Of a DNA stretch of 9,130 nucleotides, positions 6,124 to 9,130 are shown one piece after another. The stretch comes from Oscillospiraceae bacterium. Lineage in GTDB: Bacteria; Bacillota_A; Clostridia; Oscillospirales; JAAYXM01. The notes beneath the pieces were generated by a model. It did not search any database and was not told where the DNA came from. It worked only from the letters and a program-made list of their open reading frames with translations. The stretch spans positions 1-9,130 of the forward strand of contig JAFQVE010000607.1 in the NCBI GenBank assembly GCA_017408185.1, given 5' to 3'. A program made the position numbers and the translations under genes. The number at the start of each line of letters is the position of its first letter. Position 1 is the first letter of the stretch.

Positions 6124-6561
6124 ATGAGAATGCGGATACTTATAGATGCGGACGGATGTCCGGTTGTTGACATCACGGTTGGAGTTGCGCGGAGGTTTTC
6201 CGTGCCATGCCATATATTTTGCGATACCGCTCATGTTTTTGACAAAGAGGGAGCAGAAACTCACATCTTGCCCAAGGGTGCTGACAGTGCGGATTTTGCG
6301 CTTGTCAATTTTGCCCGGCGCGGGGATGTTGTTATAACTCAGGATTACGGTCTCGCGTCAATGGCGCTCTCCCGCGGTGCAATATGTATAAATCAGGACG
6401 GAGATGAATATACCGGGGAGAATATAGACGCACTTCTGCTTGCCCGCCATACAGCGAGGAAGATAAGAAACAGCGGAGAAAGGCTCAAAGGTCCGCCGAA
6501 GCGTACACCTGAGCAAAATCTCCGCTTTGAAAGAAAGCTTACGGAAATAGTAAAAGGATGA
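6124..6561 (+). CDS. yqxD: YaiI/YqxD family protein (UPF0178, DUF188)
   Basis: This 145-aa protein matches the UPF0178 family (Bacillus YqxD, E. coli YaiI) in length and motifs. It opens with RILIDADGCPV (4-14), contains KGADSADFALVNFARRGDVVITQDYGLA (51-78), and has the RLKGPPKRTPEQNLRFE segment near the C-terminus (120-136). The acidic residues Asp8, Asp10, Asp57 and Asp74 lie where PIN/NYN-like nuclease folds keep metal ligands, so a nuclease-type activity is possible, but no function is established for the family. The ATG at 6124 has AAGGA six bases upstream (6113-6117); the in-frame ATG at 6118 abuts that site. It starts 33 bases after the AraC gene and a terminator follows, so the two are probably cotranscribed, although a functional link is not evident. 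Confidence 0.9.
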   Translation: MRMRILIDADGCPVVDITVGVARRFSVPCHIFCDTAHVFDKEGAETHILPKGADSADFALVNFARRGDVVITQDYGLASMALSRGAICINQDGDEYTGENIDALLLARHTARKIRNSGERLKGPPKRTPEQNLRFERKLTEIVKG

Positions 6562-6570
6562 ATAAAGACC

Positions 6571-6616
6571 CGGACGGTAAAAAAGTCAATCAGGCTTTTT
6601 TGCCGTCCGTTGTTTA
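6571..6616. terminator. Bidirectional intrinsic terminator between convergent genes
   Basis: CGGACGGTAAAAAAG (6571-6585) pairs with 6595-6609 over 15 bp, with one wobble and a 9-base loop. Rightward it is followed by TTGTTT; leftward by GGTCTTTATT. It sits in the 61-base gap between the stop codons of the yqxD and radC genes, so it can end transcripts from both sides. The U-tracts are imperfect, but the A/T half of the stem helps. Confidence 0.78.
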
Positions 6617-6622
6617 TAAATG

Positions 6623-7315
6623 TTATATCATTGTGGGACTGCCGGGAAATTCCCCGAGCTGTACAAGAGAAACCGCGCCGCTGTCGTTTACTATTATGTG
6701 GTCATCAAGATGGATTCCGGCATAATGCAACACATTGTATATAATTTTAGTTGTATGGATATCGTCGGACGAGGGAATAAGATCGCTGTTCGGATGATTG
6801 TGTGCAATAACAACGCGCTCTGCACCGCTGTTCATCACAAAATCGAGAAGCTTTCTCATATTTACATCAATGGAACGAATGCCGCCCTCAAACAACGTTT
6901 TGCAGGCTATCAGCCGGAACTTCGAATCAAGACACATAGCTGCAAAAACTTCATCTGTATATCCGGTAAGCTTGTCCTCCAGGTATGCCATAATTGTGTC
7001 GGCATCAGTGAAAATCTTACTGTCATTCCATTTGCTGAGCTTATACTTTCTGTAAAAAGATGGGACTGTTTTCAGAAAGGTTGCTGAAGCTTCACCGATT
7101 CCGTCAATCTTAAGAAGCTCGCTCTTTGGTGCATCTATAATCTTGGCAAAGCTCCCGAATGTTTCGATAAGCGCTCGCGAGACCTTGCCGGCATCGCGGC
7201 GTGGCACAACATTGTGGATAATTCTTTCAACAACATAAATTTCGGGTATTGTGTCAATGTTTTCTTCTTCAAAGCGATCGCGAATTCTTCCGCGGTGTCC
7301 GTCTGCCAAATTCAA
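6623..7315 (-). CDS. radC: RadC-family JAB/MPN-domain protein
   Basis: This 230-aa protein matches RadC. After a GHRGRIRDRF start (6-15) comes a helix-hairpin-helix region around LLKIDGIGEASATFL (67-81), then the C-terminal JAB/MPN metalloprotease-like domain. Its zinc-site residues are visible: Glu143 in FEGG, and HNHPNSDLIPSSDD at 172-185 giving His172, His174, Ser182 and Asp185, so the JAMM site is intact. The family's old DNA-repair assignment is not firmly supported and its reaction is unknown. No ATG is available: the frame begins with TTG at 7315 or, better placed behind GAAAGGG (about 7319-7325), TTG at 7309. It follows the membrane-protein gene by only 17 bases and ends before a shared terminator, so it is the last gene of the citrate synthase operon. 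Confidence 0.88.
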   Translation of the reverse strand: MNLADGHRGRIRDRFEEENIDTIPEIYVVERIIHNVVPRRDAGKVSRALIETFGSFAKIIDAPKSELLKIDGIGEASATFLKTVPSFYRKYKLSKWNDSKIFTDADTIMAYLEDKLTGYTDEVFAAMCLDSKFRLIACKTLFEGGIRSIDVNMRKLLDFVMNSGAERVVIAHNHPNSDLIPSSDDIHTTKIIYNVLHYAGIHLDDHIIVNDSGAVSLVQLGEFPGSPTMI

Positions 7316-7332
7316 GCACCCTTTCGGAAAAG

Positions 7333-8109
7333 TTATTTTTTAATAATCCCGGCTGTAACAGCCGGCATAAGGATCAAAAATGCAAGCTGGGGGAGAAGAT
7401 ATCTTATGCTTTCAGCATTGATTTCAACAAGCCCTCCGGCGAAAATGGGAGATAAAAGCTCCGTAAGAATAAAGAATATTCCGAAGAAACACGTAAAAAC
7501 AGCAACGTGTTTCTTGTTTTTGCCGAGGATATGTGCCGCAACCGAGTAACAGAACATAAGAATGGACAGATATGAAAATATCATAGGAGCGTAGTTTGCG
7601 ATTACCGGATCCGAGATTTTATCACGGAAAGCGAGAATAAGCATAAAGCACGCCCAAAAAGAAGGTACGGCAGAAAATACGCAGTAGGTAACGTCATCAC
7701 GCTCCGCAAAAGAAAATTTAGCAAGAACAAGGAATGCGACTGCGCAATAAACTGAAAAGAGACCAAGAATAAGCGTGGGGACGCTGAATTCATCAAGCAG
7801 CGAACATAGCGTCATTGCGGCATAAACAAGAATAAAAGCCGATGCCGTAACCGTGGAGAGAAAAAGGATTTTTCCGAGCTTTTCTGATTTTATTTCAAAA
7901 CCGTTTTTTAAGAGAAACGCGGCAAGAATTGCAATGAGCGCTGCAATGACGCACACTGCAACAAGGCCGTATGTCGAGGGCTCTCCGCTGCGCAGAATGC
8001 CGGTTTCGAGATCATACGCATGCTTAATCTGAGATGCGCGGAGAAATGCGCCGCATATCCCGGTGACAACGGGGAGCGCGAACAAAGATGGAAACAGCTT
8101 GTTTTTCAT
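7333..8109 (-). CDS. Unrecognised polytopic membrane protein (about eight TM helices)
   Basis: I do not recognise this 258-aa protein. It is strongly hydrophobic, with likely membrane helices near residues 6-24, 47-67, 80-102, 108-131, 140-161, 172-193, 201-222 and 236-255. Short polar loops join them, and the longest, residues 25-46, reads KHAYDLETGILRSGEPSTYG. No cofactor, transport or peptidase motif stands out, although cysteines are frequent in the helices. The ATG at 8107-8109 has a good AAGGGTG site that overlaps the end of the citrate synthase gene, which stops 12 bases upstream. This close packing suggests translational coupling. Membrane proteins with a similar first loop occur in other clostridia as far as I recall, but no function can be given. 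Confidence 0.75.
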   Translation of the reverse strand: MKNKLFPSLFALPVVTGICGAFLRASQIKHAYDLETGILRSGEPSTYGLVAVCVIAALIAILAAFLLKNGFEIKSEKLGKILFLSTVTASAFILVYAAMTLCSLLDEFSVPTLILGLFSVYCAVAFLVLAKFSFAERDDVTYCVFSAVPSFWACFMLILAFRDKISDPVIANYAPMIFSYLSILMFCYSVAAHILGKNKKHVAVFTCFFGIFFILTELLSPIFAGGLVEINAESIRYLLPQLAFLILMPAVTAGIIKK

Positions 8110-8121
8110 CAGATATCACCC

Positions 8122-9130
8122 TTATCTGTTATTTAATGCAGTATATTCGGTGTTTCGGGATACACACTTGTATGCCGGACGCATAATTCTTCCGCCGGTA
8201 AGCGCCTCTTCTATGCGGTGGGCGCAGAGGCCGGCAACGCGGGAAATTGCGAAAATAGGAGTAAAGAGATCCTGCGGTATGCCGAGCATTTCATAAATCA
8301 AGCCTGAATACATATCGACGTTTGCACAAAGCGGCTTGTCGTTGTTTTTAACAGTGCGGAAGACCTCCGGGGTAAGGCGCTCAACAGATTCAATAAGCTC
8401 GAATCTGTCAAGATAGCCCTGCTTCTCGCAAAGTGATTTTGCGTGCTTCTTGAGGATAACGGCACGCGGATCGGATTTTGTGTAAATAGCGTGACCCATA
8501 CCGTAGATTTTTCCGCTCCTGTCTCCGACCTCGCGACGGATGATTTTTGAGAGATACTCAGAAACCTCATCATCACTCTTCCAGTTTTTTACGTTTGCTT
8601 CGATATCCTTCATCATATCTACAACCTGCTTGTTCGCGCCGCCGTGGAGAGGACCTTTAAGGGAGCAGATTGCAGATGCGATTGCCGAATATGTGTCCGT
8701 TCCCGAAGAGGAAAGGACGCGGCAGGTAAATGCGGAGTTGTTACCGCCGCCGTGCTCTGCGTGGAGAATGAGGCACTTATCAAGAAGCTTTGCCTCTTCG
8801 TCGGTATATTTGCGGTCGGAGCGGATGCAGTACAGCAGAATCTCTGCCGCAGAAAGATTATCCGGCGGAACATGGAGATACATACTTTTATTTTCGTAGT
8901 AGTGGCGCTTTACCTGATATGCCTGAGCGGCGATTATAGGGAGACGTGCCACAAGGTCAAACGACTGGCGCATCATATTCTCAAGTGAGGTATCATCGGC
9001 GTTTTCGTCAAAGGAATACAGCGCAAGAACCGAGCGCGCAAGCTTGTTCATAACGTTTGCGCTCGGTGCTTTGATAATCATATCCTCCGTGAAGTTGTGA
9101 GGAAGGGTTCTGTGGTGTGCAAGAATATCG
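8122..9130 (-). CDS. gltA: Citrate synthase (5' end outside window)
   Basis: The visible 335 codons are the C-terminal three quarters of a clostridial-type citrate synthase, which condenses oxaloacetate and acetyl-CoA into citrate. Numbering from the Met at 9081, landmark motifs are KAPSANVMNKLARSVLALYS (4-23), HAEHGGGNNSAFTCRV (107-122), LKGPLHGGANKQV (141-153, catalytic His146), GMGHAIYTKSDPRA (194-207, catalytic His197), NVDMYSG (254-260, catalytic Asp256) and AISRVAGLCAH (278-288, arginine for citrate). All catalytic residues are present. The Met at 9081 is not the start: the frame stays open to the window edge and encodes RTLPHNFTED just before it, which fits the family. It is the most upstream gene seen of an operon with the membrane protein and radC. 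Methylcitrate synthase activity cannot be excluded. Confidence 0.94.
   Translation of the reverse strand, partial: DILAHHRTLPHNFTEDMIIKAPSANVMNKLARSVLALYSFDENADDTSLENMMRQSFDLVARLPIIAAQAYQVKRHYYENKSMYLHVPPDNLSAAEILLYCIRSDRKYTDEEAKLLDKCLILHAEHGGGNNSAFTCRVLSSSGTDTYSAIASAICSLKGPLHGGANKQVVDMMKDIEANVKNWKSDDEVSEYLSKIIRREVGDRSGKIYGMGHAIYTKSDPRAVILKKHAKSLCEKQGYLDRFELIESVERLTPEVFRTVKNNDKPLCANVDMYSGLIYEMLGIPQDLFTPIFAISRVAGLCAHRIEEALTGGRIMRPAYKCVSRNTEYTALNNR

Noticed and set aside
9079..9081. Start codon of citrate synthase at the Met at 9081
   Set aside because: The frame is open upstream to the window edge and the residues just before it fit the citrate synthase family; the true start is outside the window.

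Overview
The window looks like an ordinary chromosomal segment of an anaerobic, Gram-positive, endospore-forming Clostridia-type organism (probably a gut Oscillospirales/Ruminococcaceae-like bacterium; inference). The grounds are a SpoVT/AbrB start, YwlG and YqxD family proteins, a clostridial-type citrate synthase, A+T-rich intergenic DNA, strong AAGGAG ribosome sites and textbook sigma-A promoters. I see no tRNA, rRNA, CRISPR array, insertion sequence, phage gene or attachment site. No gene-free stretch exceeds about 180 bases.

Layout. (1) 1-816, leftward: the first 51 codons of a spoVT-like regulator, preceded by a ywlG (UPF0340) gene with its own promoter at 843-871. (2) 903-3917, leftward: a promoter (3889-3917) drives three tightly spaced genes, namely two different TIM-barrel sugar isomerase/epimerase-family proteins and a Gfo/Idh/MocA dehydrogenase. 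A strong intrinsic terminator at 903-950 closes the operon. (3) 3931-5118, leftward: a two-domain GNAT-like acyltransferase-family protein, transcribed divergently from an AraC-family regulator across a 135-bp region with two back-to-back promoters. (4) 5254-6561, rightward: the AraC regulator followed by a yqxD (UPF0178) gene, ending at a hairpin terminator shared with the convergent genes to the right. (5) 6623-9130, leftward: citrate synthase (5' end outside the window), an unrecognised eight-helix membrane protein and a RadC/JAB-domain protein, spaced so closely that they read as one operon.

How the genes may work together. The central block (3008-6090) has the composition of a small sugar or cyclitol processing locus. 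The AraC protein with a cupin sensor would respond to a ligand. The Gfo/Idh enzyme would oxidise a sugar, glycoside or cyclitol with NAD(P). The two metal-dependent TIM-barrel proteins would isomerise, epimerise or dehydrate the keto product, in the manner of IolG/IolE/IolI. No transporter, kinase or glycoside hydrolase is present, so the substrate cannot be named. The acyltransferase-like protein is the least explained member. The flanking genes (ywlG, spoVT, yqxD, gltA, radC) are common clostridial genes with no clear link to that module. I do not see a clearly novel system. The best leads are the AraC/acyltransferase pair beside the dehydrogenase/double-isomerase operon, and the unknown membrane protein in the gltA-radC operon.
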